From Shinella sp. UYSO24 (GTDB lineage: Bacteria > Pseudomonadota > Alphaproteobacteria > Rhizobiales > Rhizobiaceae), in assembly GCA_902167985.1 (NCBI GenBank), contig CABHNZ010000027.1, forward strand, positions 1 to 50,993: a stretch of 50,993 bases of DNA. Reading direction: 5' to 3'. This document shows positions 7,192 through 16,189 of the stretch, piece after piece. The number at the start of each line of letters is the position of its first letter. Position 1 is the first letter of the stretch. Under the pieces are notes generated by a model that saw only the letters and a program-made list of their open reading frames with translations, was not told where the DNA came from and made no database searches. The position numbers and the translations under genes were made by a program.

Positions 7192-7604
7192 GCGTCTACG
7201 GCGATATCCAGACCGCAGCCGTCATCCGCTATCCCTATCTTTGGGCCCGAGAGGCCGGCAAGGGCGAGACCGAGGGTCGCAAGGAACGTCCTTTTGCGGT
7301 CGGCGTGCGTATCCCGCGCCCCGGCGGCGATCTGGCGCTGTTCTTCCCGATCACGACCAAGCAGCCCGAGCGCGGCCGTTTTGCATTCAAGATCCCGGTG
7401 ATCGAAAAACGTCGTGCCGGCCTCGATGCCGACCGCCAGCTCTGAATTATCATAAACGAATACAATAGCGACCTCGTCGGCGTTTCGTTCTATATCGAAC
7501 CAGAGCCTCCGATCGGCCGCTTCAGCAAGGCATTCTTCCTGCCGATCCTTCGCGAATTCATCGCGCGCCATAAATCCTTCTCCGAGGTCAGGCGCCACCG
7601 CTGA
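7188..7604 (+). pseudogene. Toxin-like partner gene with an in-frame TGA at codon 86
   Basis: The frame starts at the ATG overlapping the antitoxin stop and reads 85 residues (MSVYGDIQTAAVIRYPYLW, IPRPGGDLALFFPITTKQP, EKRRAGLDADRQL). It hits TGA at 7443-7445, then stays open for 52 more codons (EYNSDLVGVSFYIEPEPPIGRFSKAF, ILREFIARHKS) to a TGA at 7602. The downstream part is clearly protein-like, and a terminator follows the second stop. A single change, most simply TGG to TGA, would explain this. It resembles small rhizobial plasmid proteins paired with Phd-type antitoxins; I cannot assign a toxin family or target. The truncated product may be inactive. Confidence 0.75.
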
Positions 7605-7625
7605 TCTGGTGGTCCCCGTTTGATC

Positions 7626-7664
7626 AAGCCCCCGAACCGCGTCGAGCGCTTCAGGGGCTTTTTG
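7626..7664 (+). terminator. Rho-independent terminator of the toxin-antitoxin operon
   Basis: AAGCCCC pairs with GGGGCTT across a loop of about 20 bases that has some internal pairing (CCGAA...TTC), followed by TTTTTG. It lies 22 bases after the end of the full-length toxin frame, supporting 7604 as the original gene end. Confidence 0.75.
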
Positions 7665-7740
7665 CTGCCATACGGAGAGGTGGGGTAGCTGCTCAGATTG
7701 CGCGATGGTGCCAAGCGGCAATGCCGGCCTCAAGCATGAG

Positions 7741-7855
7741 CGGTTCCCCCCAATCTGCTCCTGCCGCCCTTACGGGCAACCTCCGCATATCGGCTCCCCC
7801 ACTCCCCGGCTCTGCCGGTCGCTTGCGCGATCCTTGACTCCGCCATCTCCTCTCG
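7741..7855 (+). promoter_or_regulatory. Leader motif type 2, copy A
   Basis: Blocks GGTTCCCCCCAAT (7742-7754), ATCGGCTCCCCCACT (about 7789-7803) and GTCGCTTGCGCG (about 7818) recur in the same order and similar spacing at 8396-8490, again upstream of a small gene. The sequence between the first two blocks differs. Together with 7605-7740 it makes up a 290-base gene-free stretch. Role unknown; a structured leader or promoter is the simplest reading. Confidence 0.45.
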
Positions 7856-7894
7856 GACCCGCCGGTCATCTTTCACAAGCGTCAGGAGACGAAG

Positions 7895-8065
7895 ATGACC
7901 TACGAACTCGAAATCCAGATCGAAGAACTACGGGCTGAGCTGCGTAACGCTGTCGACCGCGCAGAGCGCCGTCAGATCCAGGCCGAGCTCGATATCGCTC
8001 AGGCGTTGCTGGCGGAGAAAGAGGTATCTTTCGACGGTTTCATCCTTATCGAGCCACCCGATTGA
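7895..8065 (+). CDS. Small helical conserved protein (56 aa, hypothetical)
   Basis: ATG at 7895 follows CAGGAGACGA, a strong ribosome site. The protein begins MTYELEIQIEELRAELRNAV, continues through a charged amphipathic helix (RAERRQIQAELDIAQALLAEKE) and ends FDGFILIEPPD. The first 45 residues should form one or two long helices, possibly a coiled-coil dimer, followed by a short hydrophobic strand. No known domain is recognised. It follows leader motif type 2 and precedes a short hairpin at 8066, so it is a self-contained unit. Confidence 0.7.
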   Translation: MTYELEIQIEELRAELRNAVDRAERRQIQAELDIAQALLAEKEVSFDGFILIEPPD

Positions 8066-8080
8066 GGCGCGCTTCGCGCC
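8066..8080 (+). terminator. Short hairpin after the 56-aa gene
   Basis: GGCGCG-CTT-CGCGCC begins at the base after the stop codon. No T run follows, so it may be only an mRNA 3' stabilising hairpin. Confidence 0.35.
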
Positions 8081-8395
8081 GAAAGCCGACCTCCATTGAT
8101 GGCCGTCCTGGGAGCGGACGGGCTCAGGTTGTTCATGGCTGCGCGCGCAGCAGTCCGTTTTCGTTCGTTAGTGAATGGCTGGTTCGAAGGCCCAGCATCC
8201 GTTCATAGAGATATTTCTTCTGTCGATAGGCTAGGCAGCCGAAACGGCCGGCCGACCTTACTGCCAGTAATCTTTCCCTCTACTCTCTTTGCCGGCTCGT
8301 GCCGGAAGCGGTCGCGCGCCCCCTGGGCTCGCGGGGCTCTTCTCTCTCTCTGACGCTCTATTTTGCTCCAGCAAATCCGGCATCAAGGACGGCGT

Positions 8396-8490
8396 GGTTC
8401 CCCCCAATTTTTCCGTTGCTGCGCTACACTGCGCTCTGGAAAAATCGGATCCCCCACTTGCAAGTCGCTTCGCGCTCCTGGACCCCTCTT
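8396..8490 (+). promoter_or_regulatory. Leader motif type 2, copy B
   Basis: GGTTCCCCCCAAT and ATCGGATCCCCCACT recur as in copy A, followed by GTCGCTTCGCGC. Here the intervening sequence forms a hairpin: ATTTTTCC (about 8407-8414) with GGAAAAAT (about 8438-8445), around a GCTGCGC...GCGC loop. The rest of the 472-base gap between 8066 and 8537 holds nothing else I recognise. Confidence 0.45.
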
Positions 8491-8537
8491 TGCAACAGAG
8501 CGGCCGATCTCCGTCATCAAGATGAAGGAGATCCAAT

Positions 8538-9002
8538 ATGACATCCCATCAAAATCTCATGCTTTACGGCAAGCTCTCTGGCTTCCGTCTTCTCGTTCTG
8601 GCGAATCGTCTCGGCTGCAACACCGATTTCTTGAAAGACCTTCACGACCGGTTGCTCGAGGGACTTGAGGTGGCTATCGCTCGCATACAGACCATCATGG
8701 AATTGGAGTGGAGCGCTGTCGCCGACGAATTTTCGGCCTATCAACTATACTATGAAGCCGAGGCTTTCGGACAGTTCACCATCGATTTGTTGGACGTGTT
8801 AGAAATCGATGTTGGTACGTATGAGTATCGGATTAACGGTGGCAACTGGATTAACGCATTGAAAGCCGATGAAGAGGGCGTCGATATCGAGTATCCGGAG
8901 TTGATGGCTCTGACCGAGAATGAGCTCGGCTCGCTGGCACAGATCATGCAAGCTATCACACGAGAAACAGGAATTCCCGTTCGTGCGGCTCGGGTGACGT
9001 AG
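8538..9002 (+). CDS. Hypothetical acidic plasmid protein (154 aa)
   Basis: The ATG at 8538 has AAGGAG 8 bases upstream. The 154-residue product is acidic and predicted soluble: an N-terminal helix pair (LMLYGKLSGFRLLVLANRLG, FLKDLHDRLLEGLEVAIARIQ), a central beta-like part (LLDVLEIDVGTYEYRINGGNW) and a C-terminal helix (ELGSLAQIMQAITRETG). It has no signal peptide, membrane span or recognisable motif. It follows the second type 2 leader, which parallels the 56-aa gene upstream and suggests shared regulation. Function unknown. Confidence 0.7.
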   Translation: MTSHQNLMLYGKLSGFRLLVLANRLGCNTDFLKDLHDRLLEGLEVAIARIQTIMELEWSAVADEFSAYQLYYEAEAFGQFTIDLLDVLEIDVGTYEYRINGGNWINALKADEEGVDIEYPELMALTENELGSLAQIMQAITRETGIPVRAARVT

Positions 9003-9243
9003 GCGCAGTGTTACGGCCTGAATAGCGGTTGCATCTTACCGCAGGGAGGTCGCAAAGTCGGCCTCTCACTTAACTACGGTTCAGGCAGATCGTAGCAGTG
9101 ATCTATTCATGAAGCCAGCGACTAAATCTCATGAGAGCGCACTGGGCAGCCGCAGCAACCACCGAGTTGGACGGTCTTACAGAAAGCGAGCCGCCTTTCT
9201 GAGGTGCTTTCCATAACCCTTCGTCTTCGAAGTCGAACCCGGC
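9003..9243. other. Gene-free stretch between 8538 gene and WGR gene
   Basis: 241 bases between converging genes. I see no convincing ORF, strong terminator or repeat. Confidence 0.3.
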
Positions 9244-9510
9244 CTACCGGCCCGATTGCCAAGAATGCGAGACCGTCCCATAACCCTTGCCGCACTTCTG
9301 ACGAAGCAGATCAAGGAACAGGATCACGGCATCCTTCTCTCGCTCGAAATGTTGCATCATGATCTGCCCTCTCGTTCCAATCCGGCCCCAGCGTCTGGTT
9401 AAGCAAGCTTCCCCGAACAGGTTTGGCTCGATAGACATTGCATAGAACCGGGCCATGTTCCGACTGGCGTCGGTTCGCTCGACATAGAGCTGGTAGCGTT
9501 GGATGATCAT
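9244..9510 (-). CDS. WGR domain protein
   Basis: The chosen ATG at 9510 gives 88 residues starting MIIQRYQLYVERTD, the usual beginning of stand-alone WGR proteins; a GTG seven codons upstream is an alternative. The signature RRWGRIGTRGQ is at residues 42-52 and is followed by the family helix KDAVILFLDLLRQKCGKGY. WGR domains are nucleic-acid-associated modules, also found in poly(ADP-ribose) polymerases. Single-domain forms are common on rhizobial plasmids and their role is not established. The gene fills almost exactly one domain, so it is likely complete. Confidence 0.8.
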   Translation of the reverse strand: MIIQRYQLYVERTDASRNMARFYAMSIEPNLFGEACLTRRWGRIGTRGQIMMQHFEREKDAVILFLDLLRQKCGKGYGTVSHSWQSGR

Positions 9511-9760
9511 GGCGCAGAATCGCCCGCGCACACTCTTTCGTCCAACGACTGTTTTGAATCAGTCAGACGCTATCGATTCATTCTCGTGATCGTTCTGGAA
9601 AAGACATTCCAGATGGCGACCAACTCTCCACGCTGCCCTGAGCGACAGCGGCATGTCAGCGTTATTCGGTGGGGTGATAAATGTGCCGCAAGAGCACTAT
9701 CGTGCGGACGGGATTGGTCACGGCATTCCATTCACCAATCGTCTCGACTACGTCTGTGTC

Positions 9761-10162
9761 TCATCGGATCGTTTCGATGGCCGTCTGCTTATCATTTGCC
9801 TCGCGCTCCTCTTGGCGGAAGTGTCTGCCCTTCATCGACCGTATTCGGTTGAGCACCGGCGGCAGAAAAACAACGGCCTCCCAACCGACGTTACCGACGA
9901 ACAGTTTTTCCTTGTTGCGATTGCGCCATCTCACCTCCTGCTTTGTCACGAAGGGCGGGGCTATCTCTGCAAAAGTCGCAAGCGGTGTAAGGACCAGAAT
10001 ACAAAATGCGCAAACCACCCTGACGACTGTGTACTCGGTCGGCGTCAGCACATCGGTGGAGGATAACGCCCCTATCGTCATCACCGGAACGATCGTGATA
10101 AACGCTACCCAGATCATCAACGGTCCGATGACTGCTTGCCATGGGTTCTTCCATTCCTTCAT
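9761..10162 (-). CDS. Two-span membrane protein downstream of traG (hypothetical)
   Basis: 133 residues beginning MKEWKNPWQAVIGPLMIWVAF. Two hydrophobic segments are visible: about residues 9-33 and 45-67 (YTVVRVVCAFCILVLTPLATF). A basic C-terminal tail (RWRNRNKEKLF, then RIRSMKGRHFRQEER) probably faces the cytoplasm. It starts 11 bases after the traG stop and is probably the last gene of the traC-traD-traG transcript. I recognise no family. Its position suggests an accessory role at the coupling-protein membrane site, which is inference only. The 250 bases between it and the WGR gene hold nothing I can support. Confidence 0.6.
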   Translation of the reverse strand: MKEWKNPWQAVIGPLMIWVAFITIVPVMTIGALSSTDVLTPTEYTVVRVVCAFCILVLTPLATFAEIAPPFVTKQEVRWRNRNKEKLFVGNVGWEAVVFLPPVLNRIRSMKGRHFRQEEREANDKQTAIETIR

Positions 10163-10173
10163 GTCGGATCTCC

Positions 10174-12116
10174 TTACTTCATATCGTTCGTAGGGGCGAG
10201 ATTGGCGACGTAGAACCTGTTCGTTCCGACGCTCGTTCTCATTTCCGCACGGCGGAACCAGATCGCCCTGCCGCAGCGTAGCGGCGCATTACCAGCGGTA
10301 AACACGATCTGCTCGTCAGCGCGCATGCGTAGCACCTCATGCGGCTGGATCAGGGGTCGCGACGCTAGCTGCTTGGATCGCGTCCGTGACGCACCACGCG
10401 CCTGGAAACTGCGGCTGACCTGATCGATCTCGACGGTGGTCGTGCCGCAGCGCCGCGAGATGTAATCGGCGGTTTCGGGATCATTGATCGCCGCAAACGA
10501 AATCCAGCTGGCACTCTCGAACCATTTGCTCGATGCGTCGCGGCCACCGTAGGTTTCGCGCAGCTGGCCGATCGACTGATAAATCATCGTGAGCGTGATG
10601 CCGTACTTGCGGCCGGCATCACGCGCCGTCTCCAGAATGCGCATGTATCCAAGCCGCGCCACCTCATCGAGGAGGAAGAGCGCCCTGCCCTCCATCTCGC
10701 CGTCGCGATTATAGATCGCGTTGAGAAACGAGCCGATGATGACGCGTGCCAGCCCGGCATGCGTCTCCAATGTCTTCAGGTCGATATTGATGAAGACGTC
10801 GGTTTTACCGGACGAAATGTCGTCGGTCGAGAAGCTCGATCCCGACACGAGTGCGGCATAGTTCGGATAGGAGAGCCAATGCGTCTCTTTGATTGCATTG
10901 GCATAGACACCGGAAAAGGTCTCCGGGGTCATATTGACGAATGCGGCGACGTTTTCCTTGACGAAGCCTGACCTGGAATTGTCATACATGTCCTGCAGCC
11001 TTTGCCGCAACTTTGGCTCGGGCTCCGATAGGTTGGCACGAACCTGCCGAAGCGTCTGGTGTTTCGCTTCCGTATGGCCGGACAGGCAGACATCGGCGAT
11101 CATAGCCGTCAGCAACTGCAGGCCGGAAGCGCGGAAGAAATCGTCGCGGACGCCGCTTGCTCTTCCGCTCTCGCTCATGATCCAGGACGCGACGGATGCG
11201 ATATCCTCTTCCTTCGTCCCGCCGTGTTGCCGATCCAGTCGAGCACGTTCAGCCCCGTGCCCGGTCGCTTGGGGTCAAGCACATGGACATCGCGCGCCGC
11301 CTTGCGACGATGCTCCATCACCATCGGCGCCACCTCGTTCGATGGATCGAGGACGATGAGCGTCCCGCCCCATTTCAGCGCCGTCGGCACGGTGACAGAT
11401 GTCGTCTTGAAGCCGCCGGAACCGGCAAAGACGATGCCATGCGACGAGCCAAACGAGCCGTCGAAGCAGAGCAGCGGCGCCTTGCCGCCTCTGCCCCAGC
11501 TATCCGGCTGATCGGCTCGGAACGAGATCGCCGCCGTGCTGTCTCGATCGACGCGATAGTTCTCGCCGACAACGATGCCGCCAGCCGCGCCGAAGAGCTT
11601 CGCCGCCTCCGGCATTTTCATCCAATCGGCCTCGCCATGCATGGCACGCTTGCCGCGAATGCGCTTGGGCTCGGCCGAAGCAAAGGCTGCATTGCCCTTG
11701 ATCGCAACCCGCAGTGCAACGGCTCCGGCCAGGAGGACGCAGGCCACTGCGACCAACGTCGCCGGATCGGCATAGGAGAGAACATTCCGACTACTCGGCG
11801 CCTGTACTCTGAAGCCAGCAAGCCGAGTTCCTTCCCGGATTATCGCAATCGACACTACGGCAAGCGAGCCGGCGACGACGCCCCATCCAGCATAGCGGAT
11901 ATTCCGTGCGCCGTTACAGGCCAACAGGTAGACGATACCGAGGCCTGCCGATGAAACGTAAGGGGCCGCGATCCCAATGCGCCCCAGTGCCAGCCAAGCT
12001 TTCTCACTGTTTCCGAATGCTGACATCCAGTGCTCGATACCGGTCATGCCGATCGCGAGCGCAGGCATAAGGAAAAAGGGTATGATAAGCAGAATGCCTC
12101 TATTCATGATCATCAT
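10174..12116 (-). pseudogene. traG: Conjugative coupling protein TraG (VirD4 type), frameshifted
   Basis: TraG is the inner-membrane ATPase that hands the relaxase-bound strand to the mating channel. The first frame (12116 to about 11225) has the N-terminal membrane spans, the Walker A variant AGSGGFKTTS usual for Ti-type TraG, and WGGTLIVLDPSNEV. The second frame (about 11223 to 10174) has the all-alpha domain, the Walker B-containing LFLLDEVARLGYM, and the sensor-like MIYQSIGQL segment. Joining requires one extra base near 11224, which rebuilds GGTKEEDIASVASWIM. Without the shift the combined length is close to the usual 640-650 residues. The start overlaps the end of traD at an ATGATG cluster; the exact ATG among 12107-12134 is uncertain. 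Confidence 0.85.
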
Positions 12117-12315
12117 CGAACGCCGCCGCTCCAATTGCGGTCAGCCTCTCACGCTCACCTTGATTTGTATCCAGAAGGGTCCGAAGCTCGATAAATGCGC
12201 CAAGCAACAACGCCCGTTTCTCGTAGCGTAGCCCCGCCTTGACGATCAGACCACCTAAGGCGATTTTCTCCCGCGTGTCTTTCTTTCTGGCATCGGATGT
12301 TGTCGATCTCGCCAT
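12100..12315 (-). CDS. traD: Conjugal transfer protein TraD (Ti type)
   Basis: 71 residues from ATG 12315: a charged N-terminus (MARSTTSDARKKDTREK), then IALGGLIVKAGLRYEKRALLLGAF, the conserved TraD core, and an acidic tail. This is the small TraD of rhizobial and Ti plasmids, not the F-plasmid coupling protein. It is thought to be an accessory relaxosome component. It starts 5 bases after the traC stop and overlaps traG, so the three are translationally linked. The long upstream in-frame extension to 12492 overlaps traC and is not used here. Confidence 0.8.
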   Translation of the reverse strand: MARSTTSDARKKDTREKIALGGLIVKAGLRYEKRALLLGAFIELRTLLDTNQGERERLTAIGAAAFDDDHE

Positions 12316-12319
12316 CCGC

Positions 12320-12607
12320 TCAAGCCTCGCCAGGGACGCCCGGAGGCGTATCAACAACGGGCGCCGCGATATCGGCACGCCGCCCAGCCTCGCCCAATCT
12401 GCGTGCCGTTCCTTTGGTCGCAGCTTGAAACTGCTTTGCAATCGTCTCGAACGCCAACAGCAGTGCAGCTTCGTCAATCTCCAGCTCGCCAAGGCCGGCT
12501 TTCAGCGCGATACGCCCGATGCGCTCGGCTTCCCGCGTCTCCGCCTGTCGGAGTTGATCCTGTAGTCTGGCGATATCGTTGCGTAGTTGAAGCGATGATT
12601 TCTTCAT
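12320..12607 (-). CDS. traC: Conjugal transfer protein TraC (Ti type)
   Basis: 95 residues: MKKSSLQLRNDIARLQDQLRQ is a coiled-coil start, followed by a helix (EAERIGRIALKAGLGELEIDEAALLLAFETIAKQF) and a Pro/Ala-rich tail. The pattern matches TraC of Ti-class and rhizobial plasmids, a helix-rich oriT-proximal auxiliary of the relaxosome. It is the first gene leftward from oriT and probably shares a bidirectional promoter region with traA. The reading frame is intact. Confidence 0.85.
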   Translation of the reverse strand: MKKSSLQLRNDIARLQDQLRQAETREAERIGRIALKAGLGELEIDEAALLLAFETIAKQFQAATKGTARRLGEAGRRADIAAPVVDTPPGVPGEA

Positions 12608-12681
12608 TTCCGCTCGGCCCTCGTCCTCTGTTTCGCATGCTTGCGGAACAGAGGATCTGGCAGATCCGCGTGCGGATCTAT

Positions 12682-12695
12682 TAGCACAAGTGCTA
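12682..12695. promoter_or_regulatory. Candidate TraR-box palindrome, traC-traA intergenic region
   Basis: TAGCACAAGTGCTA has 6-bp arms and a two-base AA centre, and lies between the divergent traC and traA operons where Ti plasmids carry their tra box. A near-identical palindrome, TAGCACATGTGCTA, occurs twice before trbB. The sequence differs from the Agrobacterium tra box, as expected for a divergent TraR. Confidence 0.55.
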
Positions 12696-12748
12696 GTTGG
12701 CGCAGCAACGCCTTCTAGGCATCATCCCGCCGTTTCGAAGAAGCGGAT

Positions 12749-12785
12749 CCAAGGCGCAATTATACGTCGCTGACGCGACGTGTTG
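12749..12785. other. oriT: Origin of transfer (oriT), nic region
   Basis: The sequence CAAGGCGCAATTATACG, followed by the inverted repeat CGTCGC (12766-12771) and GCGACG (12776-12781), strongly resembles the oriT core of Ti-type plasmids. It sits between traC and traA as expected. From memory the usual core has three Gs in AAGGGCGCAATTATACG and here there are two; this needs alignment. TraA would nick beside the repeat. The 245-base interval also holds the candidate TraR box. Confidence 0.75.
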
Positions 12786-12852
12786 CTAAGAGCATCCTGG
12801 CGGGGCCGCGACCTCCTTCGAACGCATTGAATTTGTTCGATTTCCGGAGCTT

Positions 12853-15800
12853 GTGTCTCGTGGCGTCCCGCATTTCTCAGTCAGCATCGTTGCCCGCGGC
12901 TCCGGCCGCAGCGCCGTGCTGTCGGCGGCCTACCGTCACTGCGCCAAGATGGAATTCGAGCGGGAAGCAAGAGTGATTGACTACACCCGAAAGCAAGGCC
13001 TGCTTCACGAGGAGTTCGCCATTCCCGAGGATGCACCGGAATGGCTGCGGGCGATGATGGCCGATCGGTCCGTCTCCGGTGCGTCAGAGGCATTCTGGAA
13101 CAAGGTCGAGGCCTTCGAGAAACGATCCGATGCGCAGCTCGCCAAGGATGTCACCATCGCCTTGCCGATCGAGCTGTCGGCCGAACAGAACATCGCCTTG
13201 GTCAGGGATTTCGTCAGCCGACACATCACCGCTGAAGGAATGGTTGCCGACTGGGTCTATCACGACGCACCCGGCAACCCGCATGTCCATCTGATGATGA
13301 CCCTGCGCCCCCTGACCGAGGACGGTTTCGGCTCCAAGAAGGTTGCGGTCATGGAGCCGGATGGAAACCCGATGCGGAACGATGCCGGAAAGATCGTCTA
13401 CGAGCTTTGGGCCGGCGGCGCCGACGACTTCAACGCCTTCCGGGACGGCTGGTTTGCCTGCCAGAACCGGCATCTTGCGCTTGCCGGTCTCGATATCCGC
13501 ATCGATGGGCGATCATTCGAAAAGCAGGGCATTGAACTTGCGCCAACCATCCACCTCGGGGTCGGGACGAAAGCAATCGAGCGCAAGGCGGATGCGCGCA
13601 ACCCGGGAGAGCGGGAGCAGGAGATTTCGCTCGAACGACTGGAACTACAGGAAGAGCGACGCTCCGAGAATGCCCGCCGTATCAAGAACAATCCTGAGAT
13701 CGTCCTTGACCTGATCACGCGCGAGAAGAGCGTTTTCGATGAACGCGATGTCGCAAAATCCTGCATCGCTACATCGACGATGCGGTCCTGTTCCAGAGCC
13801 TGATGGCGCGCATCCTGCAAAGCCCGCAGACCCTGCGTCTCGACCGCGATCGGATCGACTTCACCACCGGCATCAGGCGCCTGCCAAATACACCACGCGG
13901 GAGCTGATCCGGCTCGAAGCCGAGATGGCCAGTCGTGCCATCTGGCTATCGCAGCGCACCTCTCACAGGGTCGATGAGAAGGTCCTCGAGGCCGTCTTCT
14001 CTCGTCATTCCCGACTGTCGGATGAGCAGAGAACGGCGATCGAGCATGCGGCGGGATCCGAGCGGATCGCGGCAGTCATCGGCCGCGCCGGCGCCGGCAA
14101 GACGACGATGATGAAGGCAGCCCTCGAAGCCTGGGAAGCCGCGGGCTATCGGGTCGTCGGCAGTGCCCTTGCCGGCAAGGCGGCGGAAGGTCTGGAGAAG
14201 GAAGCAGGAATTCCGTCGCGGACGTGTCATCATGGGAGCTTCGATGGAGCCAGGGTCGAAACCAGCTCGACGACAGGACCGTGATGGTGCTGGACGAAGC
14301 CGGAATGGTCTCGTCTCGACAGATGGCGCTTCTCGTCGAGACCGCCACGAGGCGGGCGCCAAGCTTGTCCTGGTCGGCGATCCGGAACAGCTCCAGCCGA
14401 TCGAAGCGGGTGCGGCCTTCCGGGCGATCTCCGATCGCATCGGCTATGCCGAACTGGAAACCATTTACCGCCAGCGCGAGCAGTGGATGCGTGATGCCTC
14501 CCTCAATCTCGCGCGTGGCCGTGTCGGTAAAGCCATCGCCGCCTACGAAAGCCACGGCAGGATCAGCGGTGCGAAGCTGAAGACGGATGCGGTCCAGAAC
14601 CTCATCGCCGACTGGGACCGCGATTACGATCCGGCAAAGTCGTCGTTGATCCTCGCCCACCTGCGCCGCGATGTCCGCATGCTCAACGAACTCGCGCGCG
14701 CAAAGCTGGTCGAGCGGGGTCTGGTCGAGGAAGGATCGGCCTCAAGACCGCCGACGGTGTCAGGATGTTTGCAGCCGGCGACCAGATCGTGTTTCTCAAG
14801 AACGAGGGATCGCTTGGGGTCAAGAACGGCATGCTGGCCAAGGTGGTCGAGTCCGCCCCCGGCCGCCTGACCGCCGTCATCGGTGAGGGTACTGACGCCA
14901 AGCGCGTTACGGTCGAACAGCGCTTCTACAATAATGTCGATCATGGCTATGCGACGACCGTCCATAAGAGCCAGGGGGCGACCGTCGACCGGGTCAAGGT
15001 GCTCGCTTCCCTGTCGCTGGACCGCCACCTCACCTATGTCGCCATGACCCGTCATCGCGAGGATCTCGGCGTCTATTATGGGAGCCGATCCTTTGCCAAG
15101 GCCGGTGGCCTGGTCGAGCTTCTATCACGCAAGAATTCCAAAGAGACGACCCTCGATTACGCGGGAGGAACGCTCTACCGCCAGGCGCTCCGATTTGCCG
15201 AGGCGCGCGGTCTTCATCTCGTCAATGTCGCCAGAACCGTTGCCCGAGATCAGCTGGAATGGACGGTGCGGCAGAAGCAGCGGCTGGTCGATCTCGCCAG
15301 CCGGCTCGCCGCCATCGGAGCCCGCATCGGTCTATCCTCATCGCAACTTCACTCGTCCAGCCAATCCTTCAGCCCAGCCACCGCAAAGGATGCAAAGCCC
15401 ATGGTCGCAGGTATCACGACTTTCCCGAAATCGATCGACCAGGCGGTCGAGGATAAGCTGTCCGCCGATCCCGGATTGAAGAAGCAATGGGACGATGTTT
15501 CGACCCGCTTCCATCTCGTCTATGCCAATCCGCAATCGGCCTTCAAGGCGGTCAATGTCGACGCCATGCTGGCAGACACGCCCACCGCGGCCAACACCTT
15601 GTTCAAAGTGGCGAACGAGCCGGAAAGCTTTGGAGCTTTGAAGGGCAAGACCGGGATCTTTGCCGGCAAGGCAGACAAGCAGGATCGCGACACCGCAATC
15701 CTCAACGTGCCGGCTCTGGCCCGTAATCTCGAACAATATCTCAGGCCCGCGCCGAGGCCGAGCACAAGCACGAGGCCGAGAGCGCGCGTCCGCGCCAAGC

Positions 15801-16189
15801 TTTCGATCGACATCCCGGCACTCTCGGCCAATGCGAAGACGGTGCTCGAACGGGTCCGCGACGCCATCGATCGCAACGACCTTCCATCGGGGCTCGAATA
15901 TGCGCTCGCCGACAAGATGGTGAAGGCCGAGCTTGAAGGGTTTGCCCGCGCCGTCTCCGAGCGTTTTGGCGAGAGGACGTTCCTCGGGATCGCAGCCAAG
16001 AGCAATGATGGCGAGCCCTTCCGGCGCGTGACAGCAAACATGGCGCCCGGCCAGACGGCCGAGGTCAAGGCGGCGTGGGAGCAATTGCGGACGGTCCAGC
16101 AGCTTTCTGCGCATGAGCGCACGGTGACTGCGTTGAAGGAGGCAGAGACCCTCCGGCAGGCGAAGAGCCAGGGGCTGACGCTCAAATGA
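12853..16189 (+). pseudogene. traA: Relaxase-helicase TraA, five frameshifts
   Basis: TraA nicks oriT and unwinds the transferred strand. The N-terminal MobA/MobL-type relaxase domain includes GSGRSAVLSAAYRHCAKM and the metal-binding GNPHVHLMM. The helicase domain has Walker A GRAGAGKTT (about 14082), Walker B VLDEAGM, VLVGDPEQLQP, TVHKSQGATVDRV and YVAMTRHRE; a long C-terminal domain runs intact from 14765 to 16189. The frame changes near 13757, 13877, 14229, 14352 and 14734, each equal to one lost base. Summed length is near the usual 1100 residues. The GTG at 12853 follows GGAG; a further lost base just after a GTG at 12860 would give the commoner AVPHFSVSIV start. As read, only the relaxase domain would be made. 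Confidence 0.9.

Noticed and set aside
9653..10193. Forward ORFs opposite the 133-aa membrane protein
   Set aside because: Their translations are irregular, while the reverse frame has two clear membrane spans and follows traG directly.
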